This document shows positions 10,667 through 20,115 of a DNA stretch of 64,000 nucleotides, in pieces. The translations under genes were made by a program, and so were the position numbers. How positions within the stretch are numbered: the first letter of the stretch is position 1; every line of letters starts with the position of its first letter. Source of the DNA: Rubrivivax sp. (GTDB taxonomy: Bacteria > Pseudomonadota > Gammaproteobacteria > Burkholderiales > Burkholderiaceae_C). The notes beneath the pieces were generated by a model. It was not told the origin of the DNA. It worked only from the letters and a program-made list of their open reading frames with translations, and ran no database searches. The DNA lies in contig JAEUPC010000069.1 in NCBI GenBank assembly GCA_016789865.1, forward strand, positions 1 to 64,000, in the 5' to 3' direction.

Positions 10667-12376
10667 TCAGGTGCGCACGGCGGCCACCGCGGCAGGCTCA
10701 GCGGCGGGCACGCGCGGCGGCGCCGCTGCAGCCACCGCATCGGGCTGCGAAATGCGCGCGGCGATGTGATCGGACATCCGCAGTGCCAGCGCCACCAGTG
10801 TGATGGTCGGGAAATTGGCCCCGGCGGTCGGAAACACCGAACTGCCCCCGACGTACAGGTTGGCCAGATCGTGCATGCGACCGTGGCGATCGACCACCCC
10901 CTGGGTGGGCGAATCGTTCATGCGCGTGGTGCCCATGTGGTGCCAGGTCCCTTCAAGGGACTCAGGCCACTCGCGGCCCAGCTGCGGCGGGTCGTAGGCC
11001 ACCTCGGCGATGCCGGCATCGCCGACCTCCTTGCCGACGATCGCCACCGTGCGGTCGAAGGTGTACTTGACCATGTCGCCAAGGCGCCAGTCGACGCGCG
11101 CTCGGGGCATGCCGAGCGCGTCCTTCGAATCGGCCAGCGTGACGCGGCTGTCGGGGTCGGGTGCCGGCTCGCAGATCATCTGGAAGCGCGCTTCCTTGAT
11201 CATCTGGAAGTGCATCTCCTTGAGGAAGCCCACGGGCCTGAGCTGGCGCGCGGCCACGAAGTTGGCGGCGTTGACCGGCTCGCGCATCAGGATGCCCATG
11301 TCGCGCCAGAAGCTGTGGCTCGGGTCGATCTTGCCGGTGAGGCGGAACTTCATGCGCTTGAGCGCATCGGCCGCCGCCGTGCCCTCGCCGGGGAAGATCG
11401 AGCTGAACCAGATGCGTGAGTTGAGCATGCGCTCGCGCCGCTGCACCTCGGGCGCCACAGTCAGCTGCGCCGCGATGTGGATGCCGTCGGCACGCACGTC
11501 GCGGTTCAGGTAGTGGAACATGATGTCGTACAGCTTGTTGCGCCGCCAGGGCTCGCGCAGCGTCATCTTGCCCAGCAGCAGGCGCGGGTGGTCCATGAAG
11601 TAGCGGCCGACCAGGCCGCTGCTGTTGCCCAGCCCCGCGCCATGCTGCTTGTTGCACGCTAGCAGGATGCGCGCGTTTTCGATGCCCCCGCAGGCCAGCA
11701 CGAAGTAGCGGGCCTTCACGCTCATGCGCTTGCCGGTGAGCGTGCGCACGTGCACGCGCGTCGCTTCGCGGCCATCGGCGCCGGTCTCGATGTCGACCAC
11801 GTTGGCGTGCAGGAACACGCGCACATGACGCGCGTTGCCGAGGTCGCGGCGATGGTGGCGGCCGAAACGCAGCGGCGGGCTGAACTGGGAGATGCTGTCG
11901 ATCAGCTCGCCGCTGGGCAGCGGCATGCGACGCACGTCCTTGCGGCCGATCGCCTCCACCCAGTGATCGATGTCGTAGTTGGTGGGGCCGAGCCTGAGCA
12001 CCCGGTGCGCGCGCTCGTAGAACGGATTCAGCTCCTCGATGCCGAAGGGCCATCCGCTGCCAGGCACCCAGTCGCGCTTCTGGAAATCCTCGGCGTCCAT
12101 CGGCCGGCACCAACCACCCCAGCAATTGCTGCACCCGCCGAGGAAGCGGCTGCGGTAGTTGTCGCCGAAGTGATACGGAATGCCGACGCTCTCGCCGCGG
12201 TACAGGTCCATCGTCAGCGGGTCGGGGCGGCGACCGCCGCTCTCCAGCACGATGGTGCCAATGCCGCGCCGCTCGAATTCCAGCGCCATCGTCAGGCCGG
12301 CCGCACCGCCGCCGATGATGCAGACGGTCGTCTCGGCCACCATCGCGTCTTCCACGCGACGTGCATCGCAGAACAT
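10667..12376 (-). CDS. GMC family FAD-dependent oxidoreductase
   Basis: The protein is 569 aa. The FAD-binding GGGAAG lies at residues 22-27 and the acidic end of strand 2 at LESGG. ACGGIENARILL is the second GMC signature. The C-terminal domain contains GTWHHMGTTRM, with the His expected in the active site, and GGSSVFPTAGANFPT. ATG 12343 (residue 12) is an equally possible start, because both have weak purine-rich sites. GMC enzymes oxidise alcohols such as glucose, choline or polyols. One inside an exopolysaccharide operon is less usual and may oxidise a sugar or sugar alcohol of the repeat unit, though that is inferred only from position. Confidence 0.85.
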   Translation of the reverse strand: MFCDARRVEDAMVAETTVCIIGGGAAGLTMALEFERRGIGTIVLESGGRRPDPLTMDLYRGESVGIPYHFGDNYRSRFLGGCSNCWGGWCRPMDAEDFQKRDWVPGSGWPFGIEELNPFYERAHRVLRLGPTNYDIDHWVEAIGRKDVRRMPLPSGELIDSISQFSPPLRFGRHHRRDLGNARHVRVFLHANVVDIETGADGREATRVHVRTLTGKRMSVKARYFVLACGGIENARILLACNKQHGAGLGNSSGLVGRYFMDHPRLLLGKMTLREPWRRNKLYDIMFHYLNRDVRADGIHIAAQLTVAPEVQRRERMLNSRIWFSSIFPGEGTAAADALKRMKFRLTGKIDPSHSFWRDMGILMREPVNAANFVAARQLRPVGFLKEMHFQMIKEARFQMICEPAPDPDSRVTLADSKDALGMPRARVDWRLGDMVKYTFDRTVAIVGKEVGDAGIAEVAYDPPQLGREWPESLEGTWHHMGTTRMNDSPTQGVVDRHGRMHDLANLYVGGSSVFPTAGANFPTITLVALALRMSDHIAARISQPDAVAAAAPPRVPAAEPAAVAAVRT

Positions 12377-12452
12377 GGACTTCTACTCCCAACAGTCTTC
12401 GACCCGCTTGCCACGACCCGAGGCTCGGCAAGCGAGCCGGGCCGCGTCGCGC

Positions 12453-13433
12453 TCAGGCCAGCGAGCCCACGAACTCCTGGTAGGCCTGGCGCAGGCCGCG
12501 TTCCAGCGAGGTGGTGGCTTTCCAGCCCGTGCTCTCGAGCAAGCGCACATCCATCAATTTTCTGGGTGTGCCGTCGGGCTTGCTGCGATCGAAGACGATC
12601 TCGCCACGGTAGCCGGTGACATCGCGCACGAGATGCGCGAGTTCGGCGATCGTCACGTCGTGGCCCACGCCGATGTTCACCAGCGGCGGCTCGAAGCGGC
12701 CGCTGGCGGACTCGTCGGAACCCAGCAGCGCAACGAATCGTTCCTCGGGCAGGTTCATCAGGTGCACGCAGGCGTCGGCCATATCGTCGCTGTAGAGGAA
12801 CTCGCGGCGCGGCGTGCCGGTGCCCCACACCGTGACGTGAGGCTCCCCGCGTTCGCGGGCCTCGTGGAACTTGCGCAGCAGCGCGGGGATGACGTGGCTG
12901 TTCTGCAGGTGGTAGTTGTCGCCCGGGCCATAGAGGTTGGTGGGCATGGCCGCCAGGTAGCGCGTGCCGTACTGGCGGTTGTAGCTCCAGCACATCTCGA
13001 TGCCGGCGATCTTGGCCAGCGCATAGGGCCGGTTGGTGGCTTCCAGCGGGCCGGTGAGAAGGCAGCTTTCGGGCATCGGCTGCGGCGCCAGTCGCGGGTA
13101 GATGCAGCTCGAGCCCAGGAACAACAGCCGCTTCACGCCGGCTTGCCAGCAGGCGTGGATGACGTGGGTCTGGATGGCCAGGTTGTCGCGGATGAACTCG
13201 GCCGGATAGGTGTTGTTGGCGACGATGCCGCCCACCTTGGCCGCGGCGAGGAAGACGTACTCGGGGCGTTCGGCCTGGAACAGCGCATCGACCTGCGCTG
13301 CCGAGGCAAGGTCGAGCTCGGCGTGCGTACGCGTGATCAGCCGGCGGCAGCCCAGCGCGTGCAGCCGCCGCACGATGGCCGAGCCCACCAGGCCGCGGTG
13401 GCCTGCCACGTAGATGCGTGCATCGAGATCCAA
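12453..13433 (-). CDS. fcl: GDP-L-fucose synthase
   Basis: The protein is 326 aa, the normal length for the family. It is an extended short-chain dehydrogenase with NADP-binding GHRGLVGSA (residues 11-19), active-site Ser109 in LGSSCIYP, and the Tyr137/Lys141 pair in [19 protein letters not shown] and [11 protein letters not shown] are segments specific to Fcl/WcaG. It converts GDP-4-keto-6-deoxymannose to GDP-L-fucose by epimerisation and NADPH reduction. Its partner GDP-mannose dehydratase (Gmd) is not in the window. Its presence predicts L-fucose or a related 6-deoxyhexose in the exopolysaccharide. Confidence 0.93.
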   Translation of the reverse strand: MDLDARIYVAGHRGLVGSAIVRRLHALGCRRLITRTHAELDLASAAQVDALFQAERPEYVFLAAAKVGGIVANNTYPAEFIRDNLAIQTHVIHACWQAGVKRLLFLGSSCIYPRLAPQPMPESCLLTGPLEATNRPYALAKIAGIEMCWSYNRQYGTRYLAAMPTNLYGPGDNYHLQNSHVIPALLRKFHEARERGEPHVTVWGTGTPRREFLYSDDMADACVHLMNLPEERFVALLGSDESASGRFEPPLVNIGVGHDVTIAELAHLVRDVTGYRGEIVFDRSKPDGTPRKLMDVRLLESTGWKATTSLERGLRQAYQEFVGSLA

Positions 13434-13516
13434 CGACCCAACTCCCCGACTTCTCTCATCCTGCCCGCGCCGCCGCTGCTCGCCGGGCCACCGGCACCGG
13501 CGGCGCCTGCCGAAAC

Positions 13517-14752
13517 CTACTGCGTCCGGAACTGGGCCAGGCAGCGCACATTGCTGTTCGAATACTCGTACGACAGCGTGCCCGACGAGTCACGCTTCTC
13601 GTAGCCGACCGAGCAGCCGACCGACACGCTGCGCAGCGGCTCCCAGTTCACCCCGATGCGCGTCTCGGTGAGCGTGTCGTCACCGGTTGCGCCCACGTTG
13701 TTGACGAGGTCGCGGTTGAGCTGCCGCACCGAGGCGAGCATCTTGATCTTCCCGGTGACCTCGTACTCGCCGTGCAGCATCCACATCGTGGTCAGCGGGC
13801 TGCTGCTGACGATTGGCGCCGGCCCGCCGCTGGCGCCCGGGTTGAAGCTGGACTCGGCCCCGGTGTCACGCAGGTAGTCGGCCCCCAGGAGCAGCTTGCC
13901 GGTGATCTTGTAGGCCCACGAGACGGCGCCCGTGCTGCCGGACACGTTGCGCACAGGCAGCCCCTGGTGCTTCTCGTCGGTGCGGCTCAACCGAGCGGTG
14001 ACGGTGCTCGCGCCGGTGGCCACCCACAGCGCGGTGAGGTCGATGTCGTCGCGCTTGTAGTCGTCGGGGCCGACACCCCCACCCGGCAGTGCGGTGAACG
14101 GGTAGCTGCCGTCGGTGCGGCGGTAGCCGAGCCCGAAGGTCAGGCCGCCGGACGGCCGGTACTTCAGCCCCGCGGACACCTGGTCGTGCTCGAACTCGTT
14201 GGCCGACTGCTGAGAGAACGACAGCTGGCGGCGCACCACGGCACCTTCCACGCCCAGCAGCGATACGAGCCCGTACTGGCCCCGCAACAAGAACTCCTCG
14301 GTCTTCTGCGTGACGCGCGTGTTCGGGTCGACGAACCCGAAATCCGCGCCGTAGCGGGCCAGCGTCTTCTCGCCGCTGTAGGCCACCCGCCCGGCAAACG
14401 CGTCGATTGCCGAGATGTCGGCCCCGACCAGCAGGCTGCCGCCGGTGTAGTCGAGCTGCTGGTTGTCGGCGTGGCGATTGAGGCGCACGGCCGCGTCGGC
14501 AAACAGGCGCTGCCGGCTCACGGGCTGGTCCATGCCGGCCAGCAGCGACGTCGTGGACACCGTCTCCCTGCTCTGCGGCTGGCCACTGGCCACGCGGAAG
14601 AAGTTCGAGTCCTGGCTGAGCACCTGGCTCGCGCCGACGTAGAACGGGTTGGCCTGGGCCGCGGCCCCCCCGCAGGCCGCCAGGGCGGCTGCGCCGAGAA
14701 GGGACAGGCGGACGATCGTCGATTGCCGCTGAGGGCGCTGCGTCGAGTTCAT
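13517..14752 (-). CDS. EpsL-like outer-membrane beta-barrel of the polysaccharide locus
   Basis: The protein is 411 aa with an N-terminal export signal ([19 protein letters not shown]). This could be cut after AQA, or the LAAC could be a lipobox. The mature part opens [19 protein letters not shown] and then shows alternating hydrophobic/polar strands with aromatic ends, concluding in [13 protein letters not shown]. Proteins like this occur in exopolysaccharide operons as EpsL, an outer-membrane barrel of uncertain role in export. It lies between the fucose synthase and the initiating sugar transferase. The barrel assignment rests on the strand pattern and operon context. Confidence 0.7.
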   Translation of the reverse strand: MNSTQRPQRQSTIVRLSLLGAAALAACGGAAAQANPFYVGASQVLSQDSNFFRVASGQPQSRETVSTTSLLAGMDQPVSRQRLFADAAVRLNRHADNQQLDYTGGSLLVGADISAIDAFAGRVAYSGEKTLARYGADFGFVDPNTRVTQKTEEFLLRGQYGLVSLLGVEGAVVRRQLSFSQQSANEFEHDQVSAGLKYRPSGGLTFGLGYRRTDGSYPFTALPGGGVGPDDYKRDDIDLTALWVATGASTVTARLSRTDEKHQGLPVRNVSGSTGAVSWAYKITGKLLLGADYLRDTGAESSFNPGASGGPAPIVSSSPLTTMWMLHGEYEVTGKIKMLASVRQLNRDLVNNVGATGDDTLTETRIGVNWEPLRSVSVGCSVGYEKRDSSGTLSYEYSNSNVRCLAQFRTQ

Positions 14753-14780
14753 GCGCCAGTCTACTGAACGCGAGCCCGCA

Positions 14781-16316
14781 TCAGTAGGCCTGGCGGTCGA
14801 AAAACGCCACGCGAATCGTCTTCAGGATGATCTTGATGTCGAGCCACAACGACCACGTGCGCAGGTATTCGATGTCGTACTCGACGCGCTTGCGCATCGC
14901 CTCGACCTCGCGCGTCTCGCCGCGGTAGCCGTTGACCTGTGCCCAGCCGGTGATGCCAGGGCGCACCTTGTGGCGCACCATGTACGCCTTGATCTGCTGG
15001 CTGTACAGCTCGTTGTGGGCCACCGCATGCGGCCGCGGGCCGACGATGCTCATCCGCCCTTGCAGCACGTTGAAGAACTGCGGCAGCTCGTCCAGCGACG
15101 TGCGCCGGATGAAACGGCCGAAGCGCGTGATCCGCGGGTCGTCGCGCGTGGCCTGCTTGACCACCGCCCCGTTGTCCTGCGTGGTCATGGAACGGAACTT
15201 GTAGACCCAGATCTCCCTGCCGTCCAGGCCATTGCGGCGCTGGCGGAAGATCACCGGGCCGGGCGAGCTGAGCTTCACGCCGGCGGCCAGGGCCAACATC
15301 ACCGGAGCGATCAGCACCAGGATGATCGACGCCAGCACGATGTCGCTGACGCGCTTGACCAGGGCGTTGATGCCAGTGAACGGCGTCTCGCAGATGCCGA
15401 CCACCGGCACACCGTTGACCGCGCGCAGCCGCCCCTGGATGATGCCCACCGCCGAGACGTCGGGCACGAAGTACACCGAGGCGGTGGTGCTCTGCACGCT
15501 TTCCAGCAGCGCCGACATGCGCGGCTGCGAGTTCAGCGGCAGCGTGATGTAGATGTCCTTCACGCCATGCTCGCGCACGTACGGCACCAGTTGCGCCAGG
15601 CCGCCGAGCACATGGCCCTGCACGTCGGCATGCAGGCGCTCGCCGGCGCGGTCGTCGAACCAGCCGACCACCTGCATCGCGGAATTGCGCCCGCCGCCCA
15701 GCGCGCGAGCGGCGGCCACGCCCTGTTCGCCGGCGCCGACGATGACCGCCGTGCGCTTGGACTGCGACAGCTGCGCGCTGCGCCGGTACACCGCCGACCC
15801 CAGCGACGCCGCCTGCCACTGCAGCAGCGGCAGCAGCAGCGCCCAAGTGCCCAGCACCGTGACCTCGAAATAGTGCAGGCTGCTGGTGGCCCACTCGCAG
15901 ATCAGCAGCACCGACATCAGGAACAGCCACGACCGCGCGATGTCGGCGGCCAGCGCACCGCGGCTGACGCCGAAGCGGTTGCGGCCCGGGAAGCTCAGTG
16001 CGAAGACCAGCACGCTCAGCACGAAATCGGGCCGCCGCAGCTCGCCGGTGAAGGCGATGGTGATCGCCAGGAACAGCGCCACCGTGAGGATCGGCTCCAG
16101 CAGCGCGGCCACCAGGGCCAGCACGGGAGGCGGGGCGTCCGCGAAGCCCGACGGCCCGCGCCCGGGCCCCTCGCCCGGCCCGCGCGTCGAGTCGGGGCCG
16201 TTCGCGCCGGCGCGGCCCTCGGGCACCCCTCGCCGCCCCTCGGAGCCGTGGCCCCGCGACACCTCGACACGCTGCGCGGTGTTCACGGGCGCCTGGGTCA
16301 GGTCGATGGATGCCAT
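14781..16316 (-). CDS. undecaprenyl-phosphate sugar phosphotransferase (WcaJ/EpsB-like)
   Basis: The protein is 511 aa. After a Gly/Pro-rich cytoplasmic leader come four to five membrane segments and a nucleotide-binding-like domain (AVIVGAGEQGVAAARAL). A fifth helix and the catalytic bacterial sugar transferase domain follow, with KFRSM, RRTSLDELPQF (the catalytic Asp-Glu pair), GPRPHAVAHNE and PGITGWAQVNGYRGE. Such enzymes start repeat-unit synthesis by moving glucose-1-P or galactose-1-P from a UDP-sugar to undecaprenyl phosphate. It is the most upstream gene of the minus-strand cluster, so the operon promoter is expected beyond 16316. Confidence 0.92.
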   Translation of the reverse strand: MASIDLTQAPVNTAQRVEVSRGHGSEGRRGVPEGRAGANGPDSTRGPGEGPGRGPSGFADAPPPVLALVAALLEPILTVALFLAITIAFTGELRRPDFVLSVLVFALSFPGRNRFGVSRGALAADIARSWLFLMSVLLICEWATSSLHYFEVTVLGTWALLLPLLQWQAASLGSAVYRRSAQLSQSKRTAVIVGAGEQGVAAARALGGGRNSAMQVVGWFDDRAGERLHADVQGHVLGGLAQLVPYVREHGVKDIYITLPLNSQPRMSALLESVQSTTASVYFVPDVSAVGIIQGRLRAVNGVPVVGICETPFTGINALVKRVSDIVLASIILVLIAPVMLALAAGVKLSSPGPVIFRQRRNGLDGREIWVYKFRSMTTQDNGAVVKQATRDDPRITRFGRFIRRTSLDELPQFFNVLQGRMSIVGPRPHAVAHNELYSQQIKAYMVRHKVRPGITGWAQVNGYRGETREVEAMRKRVEYDIEYLRTWSLWLDIKIILKTIRVAFFDRQAY

Positions 16317-16739
16317 GTTGCGGCTGGCGGGGCGAGATGCGCTGGTCTGGAGGAGGGCTTCGAGGTCCGATTCTTCGCAGCGCTGACGCCGACGCGACTC
16401 CCTGTTCAGGGGGGTGCTACGGGCCGTTCAGGCCGAGGTGCGGCCGGGGAACGCCCGGCCGTGCGGCCGCTGCCCCTCGCAGGCGGGCTCGGCGCCGCCT
16501 CGCCAGCGCGCAAAGCAGTCCTCCTTCCGATTGGGGACACGATCGTGTGTTCATGCACAGCCCGTTGCGGCGGCACCTCGCCCACCGGTGCGCCAGGGCC
16601 GGCGCCGATGCCGAAACCGCGCCAGTCACCGCCGCGCACCAGCTTGAAGCCGGGGTGGCGCCGCGCCCGACCGCCGACCACTGCCGGCGGCGAGCCAGCC
16701 TGCGGCCCTGGCCCGACCGCGCCGAAGACAATCCGCAGC
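16317..16739. other. intergenic region upstream of the polysaccharide operon
   Basis: About 420 bases separate the divergent polyprenyl-phosphate transferase and DUF1841 genes. No frame here looks coding: frames on both strands are Arg/Ala/Pro-rich with no recognisable protein. The stretch should hold the promoters of both transcription units. The one notable element is a 12-base perfect palindrome at 16537-16548, listed separately. Confidence 0.5.
16537..16548. promoter_or_regulatory. 12-base perfect palindrome, candidate operator
   Basis: ACACGATCGTGT reads the same on both strands. It lies in the only long non-coding stretch near the start of the polysaccharide operon, about 220 bases from its first start codon. 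A dimeric regulator could bind it, but no regulator gene is adjacent and a chance occurrence is possible. Confidence 0.22.
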
Positions 16740-17171
16740 ATGTTCCAGCCCTCCCAGGCCGACGTCCGCCGGTTCTTCTGCCAGACGTTTGCCAAGCAGC
16801 GCGCCGCCATGGTGCTTGAGCGCATGGAGCTGATGGCCGCGGGCTGGATCGACGCCCACCCGGAGTACCACGGCGCCCTGGCCGACGAGGCCGCCGCCCT
16901 CCAGGCGGTCTTCACCGTCGAAGACGGCCGACCGAACCCGTTCCTCCACCTGTCGATGCACCTCACGGTCGAGGAACAGTGCAGCATCGACCAGCCCACC
17001 GGCATCCGCCAGGCGGTGCAGGCGCTGGCCGCCCGCCGCGGCTCGCTTCACGACGCGCACCATGAGGTCATGGACTGCCTGGGCGAGATGATCTGGACCT
17101 CCCAGCGCAGCGGCCGGCCGCCCGACGGGCTGGCCTACATCGACGCGGTGCGGCGCAGGGCGACGGCCTGA
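16740..17171 (+). CDS. DUF1841 family protein
   Basis: The protein is 143 aa, the usual size for this small proteobacterial family. The C-terminal segment HHEVMDCLGEMIWTSQRSG followed by PDGLAYIDAVRRR is the family's most conserved part, and FLHLSMHLTVEEQ in the middle also fits. The start is set by MFQPSQADVRRFF, which matches the family's N-terminus, although no strong ribosome-binding site is visible. The function is unknown. It is probably cytoplasmic and transcribed alone, as 287 bases separate it from the TRAP genes. Confidence 0.85.
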   Translation: MFQPSQADVRRFFCQTFAKQRAAMVLERMELMAAGWIDAHPEYHGALADEAAALQAVFTVEDGRPNPFLHLSMHLTVEEQCSIDQPTGIRQAVQALAARRGSLHDAHHEVMDCLGEMIWTSQRSGRPPDGLAYIDAVRRRATA

Positions 17172-17458
17172 GCCGCCACGGTTCGATTTCAGGCCGGCTT
17201 CAGGTCGGGATCGGGGCCTGCGTCAGGGTGCACATCGGGGCCGGCGCTCCCCCGGCGGCGCCGCCCAGGCCGCAGCGCGGCGAGAACCCGAGGCGCCCCC
17301 GGGCAGCGCTGGAGTCCGCTCGGGTTGCGGCGGCGATCGGTGCATTCCCTGATCGGACCGGGCGCCGGACGCCACGTGCCGCCGCACACAATCCCGCCGT
17401 CTCGACTGCGGGCCGTGCGCGACTGCCTGCACGCCCCGCCGACCCAGATGGAGCCCCC

Positions 17459-18106
17459 GTGACCGCCCTGCTCAAACTCTCGGGCCTGATCGACAGGATC
17501 AACCTGCTGCTTGGCAAGATCATCATGTGGCTGGTGCTGGCCGCAGTGGTCATCTCGGCCGGCAACGCCATCCTGCGCAAGGCCTTCAACATCGGCAGCA
17601 ATGCCTGGCTCGAGATCCAGTGGTATCTCTTCGCCGGCGTGTTCATGCTCGGCGTGGGCTACGTGATGCTCAAGAACGGCCACGTGCGCATCGACTTCAT
17701 CGCCAGCAAGCTCAGCAAGCGCACTAACGCCCTCATCGACGCCATCGGCATCGTCGTCTTCACGATCCCGCTGGCACTCATCATGATCGGCCTGGGTTGG
17801 CCGCTGTTCGAACGCGCCTGGACCAGCGGCGAGATGAGCCAGAACGCCGGCGGCCTGATCCGCTGGCCGGTGCTGATGCTGCTTCCGCTGGGCTTCGGCG
17901 TGCTGCTCATCCAGGCGGTCTCCGAGCTCATCAAGCGCATCGCCTTCCTGCGCGGCGCGCTGCCCGAACCCTTCACGAACTTCGACGAGAAGAGCGAGGA
18001 GGAGATGATCGCCGAGGCGCTGGCCGAAGAAGCCGCCAAGCGCGAGCAGGCCCTCGCGGCGGCAGCAGCCGCTGCCGCTGCCACTGCCACCGAGAGGGCC
18101 CGCTGA
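17459..18106 (+). CDS. dctQ: TRAP transporter small permease (DctQ type)
   Basis: The protein is 215 aa from GTG 17459, chosen because GGAG precedes it by about five bases and the upstream part of the frame is Arg/Pro-rich. Four membrane helices are visible, with EIQWYLFAGVFMLGVGYVMLKNGHVRID between helices 1 and 3, a signature of DctQ proteins. The last 50 residues are charged, then Ala-rich, and probably a cytoplasmic helix. It pairs with the large permease, whose ATG begins one base after this stop, to form the sodium-driven channel for an organic acid. Confidence 0.9.
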   Translation: MTALLKLSGLIDRINLLLGKIIMWLVLAAVVISAGNAILRKAFNIGSNAWLEIQWYLFAGVFMLGVGYVMLKNGHVRIDFIASKLSKRTNALIDAIGIVVFTIPLALIMIGLGWPLFERAWTSGEMSQNAGGLIRWPVLMLLPLGFGVLLIQAVSELIKRIAFLRGALPEPFTNFDEKSEEEMIAEALAEEAAKREQALAAAAAAAAATATERAR

Positions 18107-18107
18107 C

Positions 18108-19919
18108 ATGACCGCCTTCATCGCCCAGAACTTCGTGCCGCTGCTGTTCTGCGGCCTGCTGTTCTTCCTGCTCACTGGCATCCCGGTGGCCTTCGGGCTG
18201 GTGGCCACCGGCCTGCTGTTCGGCTTCATCGGCATGGAGGTGAAGCTGTTCCCGCCCACGCTCTTTCAGGCGCTGCCGCTGCGCGTGTTCAACATCATGA
18301 GCAACGACACGTTGCTCGCGATCCCGTTCTTCACCTTCATGGGCATCATCCTCGAGCGCAGCGGCATGGCCGAAGACCTGCTGGAGACGGTGGGCCAGGT
18401 GTTCGGCCCGGCGCGCGGGGGCCTGGCGATCGCCGTCATCCTGGTCGGCGCGCTGCTCGCGGCCACCACCGGCGTCGTCGCCGCGGCGGTCATCTCGATG
18501 GGCCTGATCTCGCTGCCCATCATGCTGCGCTACGGCTACAACCGCACCATCGCCACCGGCACCATCACCGCCAGCGGCACGCTGGCGCAGGCCATTCCGC
18601 CCTCGCTGGTGTTGATCGTGCTGGCCGACCAGATGGGCCGCTCGGTGGGCGACATGTACGCCGGCGCGCTGATCCCGGGCCTGCTGCTGGTGGGCCTGTA
18701 CGTGCTGTTCGTGGTGGTCGTTGCAGTGGTACGCCCGGCCTGGGTGCCGGCCCTGCCGCAGGAAGCGCGCATCTACCGCGAGCCCAGCGGCGCCAGCGGC
18801 CACCGCTCGCTGATCGCGCTGCTCGTCATCTGCGGCGTGGCCGGCTGGGCCTGGACCAAGGTGCACCACGGCTTCATGGTGTGGGCCACCGGCCGCGCCA
18901 CGCCGTCGCCGGGCGACGAGGTCTTCATCCTGGCGATGACAGTGGCCTCGCTGCTGGCGCTGGCGCTGGCCATCGTCAACCGCGTCACCAGGATGGGCCT
19001 GTTGTCGCGCCTCGCGGAGCAGGTGACCTTCGTGTTGATCCCGCCGCTGGTGCTGATCTTCCTCGTGCTGGGCACCATCTTCCTCGGCGTGGCCACCCCC
19101 ACCGAGGGCGGCGCGATGGGCGCGATGGGCGCGCTGATCATGGCCTTCGCGCGCCGCAAGCTGAGCCTGAAACTGATGCGCCAGGCGCTGGACAGCACGG
19201 CGCGGCTGGCGACCTTCGTGCTCTTCATCTTGGTGGGCAGCACGGTCTTCAGCTTCACCTTCAACGCCGCCGATGGCCACGTCTGGGTGGAGCACCTGTT
19301 CACCGGCCTGCCCGGCGGCGCTCTGGGTTTCCTGATCGTGGTGAACATCCTGGTGTTCATCCTCGGCTGCTTCATCGACTTCTTCGAGATCGCCTTCATC
19401 GTCATCCCGATGCTGGCGCCGGTGGCCGAGAAGCTGCTGCCCACGCTGCTGCCGGGCGTGCCGGTGGACGCGGTGATGATCTGGTTCGGCGTGCTCATCG
19501 CGATGAACATGCAGACCTCGTTCCTCACCCCGCCTTTCGGCTTCGCGCTGTTCTACCTGCGCAGCGTGGCCGCCAAGACCGACTACAAGGACCGCGTCAC
19601 CGGCCAGACCATCCCGGCGGTGACCACCGGCCAGATCTACAAGGGCTCCATCGCCTTCATCGTGCTGCAGGTCATCATGGTGGCGGCCATCATCGCGTTC
19701 CCCAAGCTCGTCATCGACGGCATCGACGACGGGCCGAAGATCGACGCCGACAAGGCGCTGCAGGAGATGGTCAAGCCCGAGCGGCCACCGCTGGAGGCCC
19801 CGACGATGCCCGGCCCCGCCGGCGCGGATGCCGAGCCCGGGAAGGAAGACCCGAACAAGGCCATCCTCGACGCGCTGAAGCGCGAGGCCGATGCCGCCTC
19901 GGCGGCCGGCAAGAAGTAG
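18108..19919 (+). CDS. dctM: TRAP transporter large permease (DctM type)
   Basis: The protein is 603 aa, longer than the usual 430 aa because of an inserted stretch after residue 215 and a charged cytoplasmic tail. That long form goes with TakP-type receptors for 2-oxo acids or related anions. Many transmembrane helices are visible, with conserved loops such as IPFFTFMGIILERSGMAEDL and GTLAQAIPPSLVLIVLADQMG. It forms the substrate path with the DctQ subunit encoded just upstream. The receptor gene lies next to it but on the opposite strand. Confidence 0.92.
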   Translation: MTAFIAQNFVPLLFCGLLFFLLTGIPVAFGLVATGLLFGFIGMEVKLFPPTLFQALPLRVFNIMSNDTLLAIPFFTFMGIILERSGMAEDLLETVGQVFGPARGGLAIAVILVGALLAATTGVVAAAVISMGLISLPIMLRYGYNRTIATGTITASGTLAQAIPPSLVLIVLADQMGRSVGDMYAGALIPGLLLVGLYVLFVVVVAVVRPAWVPALPQEARIYREPSGASGHRSLIALLVICGVAGWAWTKVHHGFMVWATGRATPSPGDEVFILAMTVASLLALALAIVNRVTRMGLLSRLAEQVTFVLIPPLVLIFLVLGTIFLGVATPTEGGAMGAMGALIMAFARRKLSLKLMRQALDSTARLATFVLFILVGSTVFSFTFNAADGHVWVEHLFTGLPGGALGFLIVVNILVFILGCFIDFFEIAFIVIPMLAPVAEKLLPTLLPGVPVDAVMIWFGVLIAMNMQTSFLTPPFGFALFYLRSVAAKTDYKDRVTGQTIPAVTTGQIYKGSIAFIVLQVIMVAAIIAFPKLVIDGIDDGPKIDADKALQEMVKPERPPLEAPTMPGPAGADAEPGKEDPNKAILDALKREADAASAAGKK

Positions 19920-20045
19920 GGAGCGCCGCGCCGCGGGGCCGGGTGCCCCGGGGCGAGCGGACGGACAGCGCCGCGAAACCCCTGCGCATCGCGGCTGAGC
20001 ACATCGCCGCCGAACGCACCGCCACCCGCACCGCAGACCGCCAAG

Positions 20046-20071
20046 AAAAAAAGGCCCCGCAGCGCGGGGCC
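20046..20071 (-). terminator. rho-independent terminator after the TRAP receptor gene
   Basis: GGCCCCGC (20053-20060) pairs perfectly with GCGGGGCC (20064-20071) across a three-base loop. Read on the minus strand the hairpin is followed by seven U residues (the A run 20046-20052), so it should end the dctP transcript efficiently. On the plus strand only CTTT follows, so it would stop the dctM transcript less well. Confidence 0.85.
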
Positions 20072-20115
20072 CTTTGCCTATTGCCGGTTTGCCCGTTGCA
20101 AGGCGCGGGCAGGTC

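Noticed and set aside
16406..17005. Possible minus-strand gene across the intergenic region and DUF1841
   Set aside because: The product is low-complexity, overlaps the well-supported DUF1841 gene on the other strand and has no recognisable motif.
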